NCBI GenBank assembly: GCA_902805985.1
Contig: CADCUW010000136.1
Coordinates: 1-7,258, forward strand
DNA from: an uncultured Rubrobacteraceae bacterium
Lineage (GTDB): Bacteria; Actinomycetota; Rubrobacteria; Rubrobacterales; Rubrobacteraceae
Reading direction: 5' to 3'
Length of the DNA stretch: 7,258 nucleotides
The notes beneath the pieces were generated by a model. It searched no databases. It was not told the DNA's origin and saw only the letters and a list, made by a program, of their open reading frames with translations. A program made the position numbers and the translations under genes. Below are positions 1 to 5,413 of this stretch, in pieces (position 1 is the stretch's first letter; each line of letters starts with the position of its first letter).

Positions 1-1
1 C

Positions 2-436
2 GGGATAGTCGGCGACTACTTCGGCTGGCGTCAGACGGTGACCTTCTTCGGCTGCATAGGCTGCGCGGTAGCGACGCCGCTCTGGTTCTTCGGCTCGCTG
101 CTCACGGAGAGCTACGCCGTCATGGTAGTGCTCGGCATGCTCTACGGCGTGCTGCTGGCCGGCTTTGTTCCGCTATCGGCCCTGATGCCCTCTCTGGTGG
201 AGCGACACGACAAGGGCGCCGCGCTTGCGATACTCAACACCGGAGCCGGTGGCGCCGCGTTCATCGGCTTCGCCATCCCCACTGCCCTGGCCCCTTTTGT
301 AGGGTACGGAGGGGTCGTCATAACCTATGCCGCCCTCTACCTGGTGAGCGCCGGGCTGACCTCGTTCATCGTCTCTTCGGCCGACCTCGGGGAGGAAAGA
401 GAGATGGAGGAAGATGCCGTCCCTACCACAGCCTAG
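2..436 (+). CDS. MFS transporter, C-terminal part (partial at left edge)
   Basis: This is the last 144 codons of a membrane transporter; the reading frame is open to the left edge, so the start is missing. The visible part opens with a short loop of the form GDYFGWRQT, typical of the link between helices in the C-terminal half of major facilitator proteins. Several hydrophobic segments follow: one near FFGCIGCAVATPLWFFG, one around VMVVLGMLYGVLLAGFVPL, and two in the Gly/Ala-rich stretch before the end. A Glu-rich cytoplasmic tail ends at TAG 434-436. This fits roughly TM8 to TM12 of a 12-helix symporter. It is co-oriented with the catabolic cluster that begins about 135 bases downstream, so uptake of that pathway's substrate is a reasonable inference. 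The substrate cannot be read from this half. MFS membership is fairly sure; the subfamily is not. Confidence 0.8.
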   Translation, partial: GIVGDYFGWRQTVTFFGCIGCAVATPLWFFGSLLTESYAVMVVLGMLYGVLLAGFVPLSALMPSLVERHDKGAALAILNTGAGGAAFIGFAIPTALAPFVGYGGVVITYAALYLVSAGLTSFIVSSADLGEEREMEEDAVPTTA

Positions 437-514
437 GAGCGTCGAACGGTCCCCGGACGCGAAGGGCTATGGTCGAGACGGCAAGTCCGTAGCGACAACC
501 GGAAGCGAGAGGGC

Positions 515-531
515 AGGCGGACGGTCCGCCT
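515..531. promoter_or_regulatory. 17-base perfect inverted repeat upstream of the catabolic cluster, candidate operator
   Basis: AGGCGGAC G GTCCGCCT reads the same on both strands around a central G. It lies between the transporter stop (436) and the first Shine-Dalgarno of the downstream cluster (558-564). No T-run follows, so an operator is likelier than a terminator. As RNA it could also fold as a 6-bp stem with a 5-base loop. The regulator is unknown and no clear -35/-10 pair was found beside it. Confidence 0.4.
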
Positions 532-557
532 TGCGACCCGGTCCCAGAGCGCCAGAG

Positions 558-564
558 AAGGAGG
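558..564 (+). promoter_or_regulatory. Shine-Dalgarno AAGGAGG for the small ORF at 572
   Basis: AAGGAGG matches the 16S anti-Shine-Dalgarno core perfectly and ends 7 bases before a GTG at 572. No other start codon sits at workable spacing, so the site argues that the 48-codon ORF following it is translated. Confidence 0.6.
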
Positions 565-571
565 AGAACAG

Positions 572-718
572 GTGGATCTCGAATCCATAATTATAGAGAC
601 CGCATCGCCCAACATCGTCCAGACTCTCACGATGGAAACGGGGCCGGAACCGTCGTGGGCAGAACCCGTCTTGGCGGGTTCTCTCACCCATCCCGATGCG
701 CGGGGGGCGGCGAAGTGA
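572..718 (+). CDS. Candidate 48-residue small ORF coupled to the GpsA-like gene
   Basis: A GTG start 7 bases after a perfect AAGGAGG opens a 48-codon frame ending in TGA at 716-718. That stop overlaps the GTG start (715-717) of the next gene as GTGA, a classic coupling arrangement. The product begins VDLESIIIETASPNI and ends DARGAAK. It has no signal peptide, membrane helix, cysteine cluster or repeat, and I do not recognise its family. It could be a small accessory protein, a leader peptide whose translation opens the dehydrogenase start site, or a remnant of a longer gene. The 3' half contains an 8-bp RNA stem (661-682). The evidence is the ribosome binding site and the overlap, not homology; conservation would be needed to raise confidence. 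Confidence 0.45.
   Translation: MDLESIIIETASPNIVQTLTMETGPEPSWAEPVLAGSLTHPDARGAAK
661..682 (+). promoter_or_regulatory. 8-bp perfect hairpin inside the small ORF, before the GpsA-like start
   Basis: AGAACCCG (661-668) pairs perfectly with CGGGTTCT (675-682) around the loop TCTTGG. TGGG at 656-659 can add pairs with CCCA at 687-690 across an internal loop. It lies about 30 bases before the GTG of the dehydrogenase and leaves the G-rich stretch at 700-709 free. There is no U-tract, so it is not a standard intrinsic terminator. A role in coupling or mRNA stability is possible, but chance inside a GC-rich ORF cannot be excluded. Confidence 0.35.
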
Positions 719-1791
719 CGACCGTGAGCATCCTGGGCTCCGGCGTGATGGCCACGGCCCTCGCCTTCCCGCTCTCCGACAACGGCCACGAGGTGCGGCT
801 CGTCGGCACGCACCTCGACCGCGACGTCATCGACTCCATCAAAGAGACCGGCGTGCATCCCGGCCTGGATCTACAGGTTCCGGAGACCGTCCGCGCCTAC
901 CAATTGGAGGACGCCGAGGAGGCGTTCAAGGACGCCGAGGTCGCCATGAGCGGGGTCAACTCGTTCGGGGTGCGCTGGGCGGGCGAGCAACTGGCGTCGC
1001 TGCTCGAACCCGGAATGCACGTCCTCTCCATCGCCAAGGGGATGGAGGCCGAGGAGAACGGCGACCTGCGTATCCTCCCCGAGGTGCTGGCCGAACGGGT
1101 CCCGGAACAATTGCGAGAACAGGTCTCCTGGTCGGCCATCGCAGGGCCCTCGATCGCTGGCGAGGTGGCCGTGAGGAGAGACACCTGCGTGGTCTTCACG
1201 GGCCGCGACGCAGGGGTGTCGGAGTGGCTGGCCTCCCTCTTCCGAACGCCCTCCTATCACGTGTGGACCTCGACCGACTTTGTCGGCGTCGAGGTGTGCG
1301 CGGCGACCAAGAACTGCTACGCCCTGGGGGTCGGTTTCATGGAGGGCATCCTGGACCGCAAGGGCGAATCCGAGGCACGATACCGCAACTTCGACTACGG
1401 GGCGGCGGTCTTCGGGCAGGCGGCGCGGGAGCTCGGCCAATTCGTGGAACTGCTTGGCGGTGAGCCGGAGACGCCCTACGGGCTGGCCGGGGTCGGGGAC
1501 ATGTTCGTCACCAGCATGGGGGGGCGCAACGTGAAGGTGGGCCGGCTGGTCGGCTCGGGGCTGCGCTTCTCGGAAGCGCGCGGGCATATGCAGGGGGTGA
1601 CGCTGGAGGGGGCAGCGGCCATCGAGGTCATCGGTGGCGCGCTTCCGAAGCTCGCCGAGCGCGGTCTAGTCGCACGGGAGGACTTCCCGCTGATGCGGTA
1701 CCTGCACTCTGTGGTCGGCGCGGACGAGCCGTTGGATATGCCCTGGAGCACCTTCTTCGGCGGCGAATCGGAGGTGAAAAGCAATGGATAG
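715..1791 (+). CDS. GpsA-like NAD(P)-dependent glycerol-3-phosphate dehydrogenase family protein
   Basis: A soluble 358-residue dehydrogenase of the GpsA fold, which interconverts a hydroxy-phosphate and a keto-phosphate (DHAP and sn-glycerol-3-phosphate in the type enzyme). Landmarks, numbered from GTG 715: the nucleotide loop GSGVMATALA at 8-17; KG at 108-109, matching the conserved TKGLE lysine; GPSIAGEVA at 144-152; the catalytic-type lysine K199 in AATKN; GLAGVGD at 256-262; and RN at 271-272, the phosphate-binding pair. Length is close to normal for GpsA (about 330-350). The loop lacks the Trp of the usual GAGSWGT, and the RN segment reads GGRNVKVG. This makes it a divergent member whose substrate may not be DHAP. 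Its GTG overlaps the preceding small ORF, and its own end contains a ribosome binding site for another. Biosynthetic G3P formation for lipids is the alternative role, but the catabolic neighbours argue against it. Confidence 0.88.
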   Translation: MTTVSILGSGVMATALAFPLSDNGHEVRLVGTHLDRDVIDSIKETGVHPGLDLQVPETVRAYQLEDAEEAFKDAEVAMSGVNSFGVRWAGEQLASLLEPGMHVLSIAKGMEAEENGDLRILPEVLAERVPEQLREQVSWSAIAGPSIAGEVAVRRDTCVVFTGRDAGVSEWLASLFRTPSYHVWTSTDFVGVEVCAATKNCYALGVGFMEGILDRKGESEARYRNFDYGAAVFGQAARELGQFVELLGGEPETPYGLAGVGDMFVTSMGGRNVKVGRLVGSGLRFSEARGHMQGVTLEGAAAIEVIGGALPKLAERGLVAREDFPLMRYLHSVVGADEPLDMPWSTFFGGESEVKSNG

Positions 1792-2047
1792 GCACGGACG
1801 CCTGAGCCCCGCAAGTCGAAAGGCTCCTGAAAGGTGCGCCTTGCTCCTTCAATCTCCACAACACACCGAGGGGATAGGGAGCGGCAGATCGAGGTGGCGA
1901 CGCCTGCTCTATCGCGTCCGGCGAAGTAGTGGGGGTGATTGCGTGAGTCGGTCTGGAGGTTCGGAATTCTATGAGGAAGGGGACGCTAGATGGGCGGAGA
2001 AGGAGCTGTCTTCTCTGACGTGCGGGCACAGGAAAACGCATGAATGA
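1784..2047 (+). CDS. Candidate 87-residue ORF bridging the two dehydrogenase genes
   Basis: ATG 1784 lies inside the last codons of the GpsA-like gene, 7 bases after GGAGGTG (1770-1776). The frame stays open across the whole gap and stops at 2045-2047, 8 bases into the AraM-like gene. Both ends therefore overlap genes, as coupled operon members do. Against it, the product is basic and rich in Arg/Ser, with three Cys and no recognisable domain. Its codons (several AGG, AGA, AGT) are unlike those of its neighbours. A more protein-like part is the C-terminal EFYEEGDARWAEKELSSL. It may be a real small protein, a translated spacer that carries ribosomes to the next gene, or a decayed gene. If it is not coding, 1792-2039 is a 248-base gap in which I see only weak hairpins. 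Confidence 0.33.
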   Translation: MDRHGRLSPASRKAPERCALLLQSPQHTEGIGSGRSRWRRLLYRVRRSSGGDCVSRSGGSEFYEEGDARWAEKELSSLTCGHRKTHE

Positions 2048-3401
2048 GGAGCGAATCTCGGAGGCATTGCGGGACGCAAGCGACACCGAGAACGTGGTCA
2101 TCGGCGCAGGAGCCGTCGGCTCGGTCGAAAGGGTGTTCCGGGAGAGCTTCGGTGACGCGGCGGTCGTCGTCGTGGCAGACGAGAACACCTTCAGGGCGGC
2201 GGGCGAAGAGGCGTCGCGCGCCTTCGAAGAGGCCGGGCGGGAGATGGTGGAGCCGTACATCTTCCCCCGACATCCGATGCTTTACGCCGGATACGGGAAC
2301 ATCGAGAGGCTGGCACGGTTCCTTCGAGAGCACGACGCGGTTCCCGTCGCCGTCGGCGCGGGGACGCTTAACGACATCGTGAAAAGGGCCGCCCACGAGG
2401 TCGGACGGTCTTATCTGTGCATCGGCACCGCTGCGTCTATGGACGGGTACACGTCGTTCGGGGCGTCGATCTCCAAGGACGGTCGCAAGCAGACGCTCGC
2501 GTGTCCGGCCCCGAGGGCGGTCGTCGGCGACGTGGACGTGCTTGCGAAAGCCCCGGCCTGGATGACGGCCTCAGGCTACGCCGACCTCCTTTGCAAGGTG
2601 ACGGCCGGCGCGGACTGGATAGTCGCCGACGCCTTGCAAACCGAGGAAATGCACCCCCGCGCTTGGTCGATGGTTCACGAACGCCTGCGCGAGTGGACAG
2701 CGCAGCCCGCCGATCTGCGCGCCGGGGGCAACGACGCGATGGACAGGCTCATGGAGGGCCTCCTCATGGCGGGGCTCGCGATGCAGGTCGCCGCGTCTTC
2801 ACGGCCCGCCTCTGGAGCCGAACACATGTTCAGCCACCTGTGGGAGATGGAGGGCCTCGGCCACGACCAAGACCCGCCGCTCTCCCACGGCTTCAAAGTC
2901 GGGGTGGGCTGCATCGCCGTCGCCGCCCTATACGAACGGGTTCTCGAACGCGACTTGGGCGACCTCGACGTGGAAGCCGCCATCGACGAGTGGCCTTCGT
3001 GGAGCGCGGTCGAGAGCGAAGTTCGGTCGACGCACACGGTCCCGGGGCTCGGCGAGTACGCCGTCGAGGAGAGCCGCGCCAAATACGTCGGAGACGAAGG
3101 ACTCAGAGAGCGTCTGGAACTACTCCGGGAGCTTTGGCCGGGACTTCATGAAGAACTGGAAAAGCAACTCATGCCCGCCGAAGAGTTGCGGGAGATGCTC
3201 CGTGCGGCCGGATGTCCCACCACCCCGACCGAGATAGGGTTGAGCTGGGACGACCTCCGGGCGACGTACCGGAGGGCGCGGACGATCCGGCGTCGGTACA
3301 ACGTCCTCGACCTCGCCTCCGAGACCGGAATCCTCGAAGAGTGCGTCGGGGAGTTGTTCGAGCCGGGCGGTTTCTGGTTCCGCGTAGCGAGAGGCGCGTG
3401 A
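2040..3401 (+). CDS. AraM/EgsA-like sn-glycerol-1-phosphate dehydrogenase family protein
   Basis: A 453-residue member of the iron-containing alcohol dehydrogenase/dehydroquinate synthase-like fold, closest by eye to AraM/EgsA. Those enzymes reduce DHAP to sn-glycerol-1-phosphate with NAD(P)H and a bound divalent metal. Residues from ATG 2040: the nucleotide loop GAGTLNDI at 106-113; TAASMDGYTSFGAS at 130-143, a family hallmark; D182 in the stretch GYADLLCK; H262 in SGAEHMFSHLWEM; and H283 in SHGFKVGVG. D182, H262 and H283 match the metal-ligand pattern of the glycerol dehydrogenase superfamily. The product is somewhat longer than Bacillus AraM (about 390), mostly through extra helical sequence near the C-terminus. 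AGGA at 2030-2033, 6 bases before ATG 2040, supports this start. Position between a GpsA-like enzyme and a sugar kinase suggests a polyol- or ketose-phosphate substrate. The family is secure; the substrate is not. Confidence 0.88.
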   Translation: MNEERISEALRDASDTENVVIGAGAVGSVERVFRESFGDAAVVVVADENTFRAAGEEASRAFEEAGREMVEPYIFPRHPMLYAGYGNIERLARFLREHDAVPVAVGAGTLNDIVKRAAHEVGRSYLCIGTAASMDGYTSFGASISKDGRKQTLACPAPRAVVGDVDVLAKAPAWMTASGYADLLCKVTAGADWIVADALQTEEMHPRAWSMVHERLREWTAQPADLRAGGNDAMDRLMEGLLMAGLAMQVAASSRPASGAEHMFSHLWEMEGLGHDQDPPLSHGFKVGVGCIAVAALYERVLERDLGDLDVEAAIDEWPSWSAVESEVRSTHTVPGLGEYAVEESRAKYVGDEGLRERLELLRELWPGLHEELEKQLMPAEELREMLRAAGCPTTPTEIGLSWDDLRATYRRARTIRRRYNVLDLASETGILEECVGELFEPGGFWFRVARGA

Positions 3402-3418
3402 AACGCTTGAGGTGACGT

Positions 3419-3425
3419 AGGGAGG
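3419..3425 (+). promoter_or_regulatory. Ribosome binding site that decides the kinase start
   Basis: AGGGAGG ends one base before ATG 3427 and four bases before ATG 3430. Initiation at 3427 would be too close, so 3430 is the better start. ATG 3451, just before GIDFGTGG, is possible but has only a weak upstream AGGG. Confidence 0.5.
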
Positions 3426-3429
3426 CATG

Positions 3430-5007
3430 ATGGCTGAAGGGTCATACCTTATGGGCATAGATTTCGGAACGGGCGGCGCTCGTGTCGGCGTTTTCGACCC
3501 CGAGGGAACGCCGATGGTCTTCCACGCGACGGAGTGGGAGACGCATTACCCCCGTCCGGGACAGGCCGAGCAGGATCCCGACGAGTGGTGGTCTTGCCTG
3601 GTGGAGTCTGTCAGGGGCGCGATGGCTGGGTGCGCCGTGGCCCCTGAGGATATCGCTGGCATCTCCGTGGACACCACCGGCTCCACGGTGCTTGCTGTAG
3701 ACAAGCGCAACCGTCACCTCCGACCGGCGATCATGTGGATGGACGTGCGAGCATCCGAGCAGGCCCAGCGAATCGGCGGAACTGGCGACCCGGCTCTCAA
3801 ATACAACGGCTTTGGAGCGGTCTCCGCCGAGTGGGGTCTGCCGAAAGCGATCTGGCTCAAGGAATGCGAGCCGGAGGTTTACCGGGCCGCCAACCGCATA
3901 TGTGACTGCGGCGACTGGCTAATACACCGACTCACCGGAGAGTGGGCCGCGTCGATCAACATCGTCAGCACGAAGTATTACTACGATCGGGAAGCCGGTG
4001 GCTGGCCCGAGAGCCTGTACGAGGCGCTCGGAGCAGATGATCTGCTCGACAAGTTACCCCAAAACGTACTCGAACTCGGAGCCGTGGCCGGTGGCTTGCG
4101 GAAGGAAGCCGCGGAACAGCTCGGCCTCGTACCGGACATTCCGGTCGCCCAAGGGGCGATAGACGGTTTTTCCGGGGCGCTCGGCCTCGGTGTGGTCGAA
4201 CCGGGGAAGATGGCTCTGATAACAGGATCTTCACACTCCATGATAGGGCAGGCGGCCCATCCCGTACACGGTCAGGGTTTCTTCGGGACTTACGCGGATG
4301 CGATGGTCCCCGGCCAGTACACCATCGAAGCCGGGCAAGCCTCGACCGGCTCGGTCGTGGCGTGGTTCAAGAACCAGTTCGCCATGAAGGCCAACGAAGA
4401 GGCGAAGAGCCGCGGCGCCGATCCGTACGAAATCCTCAACGAGATGGCCCGAGACATACCCATCGGATCTGACGGCCTCATTGTGCTCGACTACTTTCAG
4501 GGAAACCGGACGCCGTACACCGACCCACTCGCCCGGGGCATGGTGTGGGGCCTCTCCCTCTCGCACACCGAAGGTCATATGTTCCGGGCGATCGTCGAGG
4601 GGGTCTGCTACGGCACGGAGCACATCTTTCGCACCATGCGAAGCCACGACTTCGAGCCGAGGATAAACGTCGTCTCCGGCGGCCCTGCCAAAAGCGACTT
4701 GTGGATGCAGATGCACGCCGACGTCTCCAACGTTCCGATCCACTTCACCAAAGTGAGCGAGGCGCCGGTTCTCGGAGCGGCGATGCTCGCCGCCGTCGGC
4801 GCCGGCATATACAAGGACATCCGAACCGCGGCGGAGCGCATGGTCCATACCGACCGCATCATCGAGCCGAACCCGGAGGCGCACGAAGCGTACGAATTCT
4901 ACGTGGATCGCTACGTCGCAACCTATCCTCTGATGAATGAGCTTATGCACGAGACCGTCAGACACGAGGCCGCCCGCGCAGAGGCCGCGTCCGCGTTAGG
5001 AGCGTGA
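3430..5007 (+). CDS. FGGY-family carbohydrate kinase (ribulokinase/xylulokinase-like)
   Basis: A full-length 525-residue cytosolic kinase that transfers phosphate from ATP to a polyol or ketose. Landmarks, numbered from ATG 3430: the N-terminal phosphate loop GIDFGTGGARVGVFD; YPRPGQAEQDPDEWW; SVDTTGSTV, which resembles ribulokinases; the catalytic aspartate D245 in AIDGFSGALG; ITGSSHS; and the C-terminal FGGY signature region with NVVSGGPAKSDLW followed by EAPVLGAAMLAA. Both actin-like halves are present, and the length fits the family (about 480-560). It follows the AraM-like stop by 28 bases and is the last gene of the cluster. Its likely role is to make the phosphorylated substrate used by one or both dehydrogenases upstream. 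Ribulose, xylulose, erythritol, ribitol and glycerol kinases all belong to FGGY, and the motifs visible here do not decide between them. The VDTTGST stretch favours a ketopentose- or pentitol-like substrate. Confidence 0.9.
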   Translation: MAEGSYLMGIDFGTGGARVGVFDPEGTPMVFHATEWETHYPRPGQAEQDPDEWWSCLVESVRGAMAGCAVAPEDIAGISVDTTGSTVLAVDKRNRHLRPAIMWMDVRASEQAQRIGGTGDPALKYNGFGAVSAEWGLPKAIWLKECEPEVYRAANRICDCGDWLIHRLTGEWAASINIVSTKYYYDREAGGWPESLYEALGADDLLDKLPQNVLELGAVAGGLRKEAAEQLGLVPDIPVAQGAIDGFSGALGLGVVEPGKMALITGSSHSMIGQAAHPVHGQGFFGTYADAMVPGQYTIEAGQASTGSVVAWFKNQFAMKANEEAKSRGADPYEILNEMARDIPIGSDGLIVLDYFQGNRTPYTDPLARGMVWGLSLSHTEGHMFRAIVEGVCYGTEHIFRTMRSHDFEPRINVVSGGPAKSDLWMQMHADVSNVPIHFTKVSEAPVLGAAMLAAVGAGIYKDIRTAAERMVHTDRIIEPNPEAHEAYEFYVDRYVATYPLMNELMHETVRHEAARAEAASALGA

Positions 5008-5012
5008 GGTCT

Positions 5013-5033
5013 GGTACCGTCCGTAACGGTGCC
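5013..5033 (+). terminator. Hairpin just after the kinase stop, possible transcript end
   Basis: GGTACCGT (5013-5020) pairs with ACGGTGCC (5026-5033) around CCGTA, with one G-T wobble, starting 6 bases after the kinase TGA. No T-run follows directly; TTTTT comes only at about 5051-5055. It is therefore a weak intrinsic terminator or a 3'-end stabilising stem. Confidence 0.4.
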
Positions 5034-5056
5034 GGGAGGGACGTTGGTGATTTTTG

Positions 5057-5073
5057 CCTGGTAACAGACCAGG
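5057..5073. terminator. Second hairpin downstream of the kinase
   Basis: CCTGGT (5057-5062) and ACCAGG (5068-5073) form a perfect 6-bp stem around AACAG. The T-run lies before the stem on the + strand, so it is not a canonical terminator in either direction. With the hairpin at 5013-5033 it makes a tandem 3' structure. Confidence 0.25.
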
Positions 5074-5280
5074 AACGAAGCGCTGAGTCCACCTTCAACT
5101 TTCGACACGGTATGAGGGGATCAACCCTTTACACTAATTACTACGCCAACCCGTCTCGGAACCGCCTGCGAGCAACCAGAGACAGTTACTGGCAAATATT
5201 GGCCTGGTGCATCTTACCTAGGCCGAACCCTCGCAACGACCACGCGCAACCGCGAGCGGTGAAACACTGGAACTTTGTAC

Positions 5281-5325
5281 CTTGCAAAGAAGAGGTCGCT
5301 GGTTCGAGTCCAGCATCGTCCACCA
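5281..5325 (+). other. tRNA-Ala(UGC)-like 3' half, candidate integration (att) scar
   Basis: Reading back from the CCA end (5323-5325): discriminator A 5322; acceptor strand ATCGTCC 5315-5321; T-arm GCTGG/TTCGAGT/CCAGC 5298-5314; variable loop AGGTC 5293-5297; 3' anticodon stem AGAAG 5288-5292; and anticodon loop CTTGCAA 5281-5287, whose middle TGC is an alanine anticodon. T at acceptor position 70 would allow the G3:U70 pair of tRNA-Ala, and A73 agrees. The 5' half is absent: no GGACGAT or GGGCGAT strand, no D-arm, and the upstream GTACC does not pair with AGAAG. A fragment running from the anticodon loop to the 3' end is what tRNA-targeting tyrosine integrases leave at the far end of an inserted element. 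A decayed tRNA is the alternative. Confidence 0.65.
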
Positions 5326-5373
5326 AGTATTCGGATTGTGGTTGCGTTGTTGTCACGAGGCGCGTTCTCCCTC

Positions 5374-5394
5374 GACGGGCTCTGGCGGCCCGTC
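5374..5394 (+). terminator. Hairpin downstream of the tRNA fragment, convergent with the propeller gene
   Basis: GACGGGC (5374-5380) pairs perfectly with GCCCGTC (5388-5394) around TCTGGCG, followed on the + strand by the moderately T-rich TTGCGTCTATTTCT. It lies 49 bases after the CCA of the tRNA fragment and 20 bases beyond the stop of the minus-strand propeller gene. It may be the original tRNA terminator and may also serve the convergent gene. Confidence 0.45.
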
Positions 5395-5413
5395 TTGCGT
5401 CTATTTCTGGCTC

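Larger units (their letters stand above)
5008..5413. other. 406-base gene-free stretch between the kinase and the propeller gene
   Basis: No convincing gene is seen on either strand. Apart from the two hairpins near the kinase stop, it holds a further hairpin (GGCCTGGT 5201-5208 with ACC-T-AGGCC 5216-5224, one bulged base), a tRNA 3' half at 5281-5325 and a 7-bp hairpin at 5374-5394. The part from about 5080 to 5220 looks noticeably more AT-rich than the genes on either side, as expected for non-coding or element-end DNA. A + strand frame running from 5004 through this stretch into the antisense of the propeller gene is not credible. Confidence 0.6.

Noticed and set aside
433..858. Minus-strand frame of 141 codons opposite the transporter end and the GpsA-like start
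   Set aside because: It is a GC-skewed shadow frame with no domain. It overlaps antisense to the strong Shine-Dalgarno and the coupled starts.
696..1463. 255-codon + strand frame inside the GpsA-like gene
   Set aside because: It is Arg/Gly-rich low-complexity sequence, typical of the +1 frame of a GC-rich gene. The overlapping frame has all GpsA motifs.
1792..2039. Riboswitch or attenuator between the two dehydrogenase genes
   Set aside because: Only short stems such as AAGG/CCTT near 1827-1838 are visible. No conserved riboswitch core and no terminator with a T-run were found.
5250..5325. A complete tRNA gene ending at CCA 5325
   Set aside because: No 5' acceptor strand, no D-arm and no 5' anticodon stem are found in the preceding 75 bases, so only the 3' half is supported.
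5281..5325. 3' end of a tmRNA (ssrA)
   Set aside because: The T-arm is preceded by an ordinary class I variable loop and an anticodon loop rather than a long tmRNA helix. No GGGG-type 5' end or tag reading frame is seen upstream.
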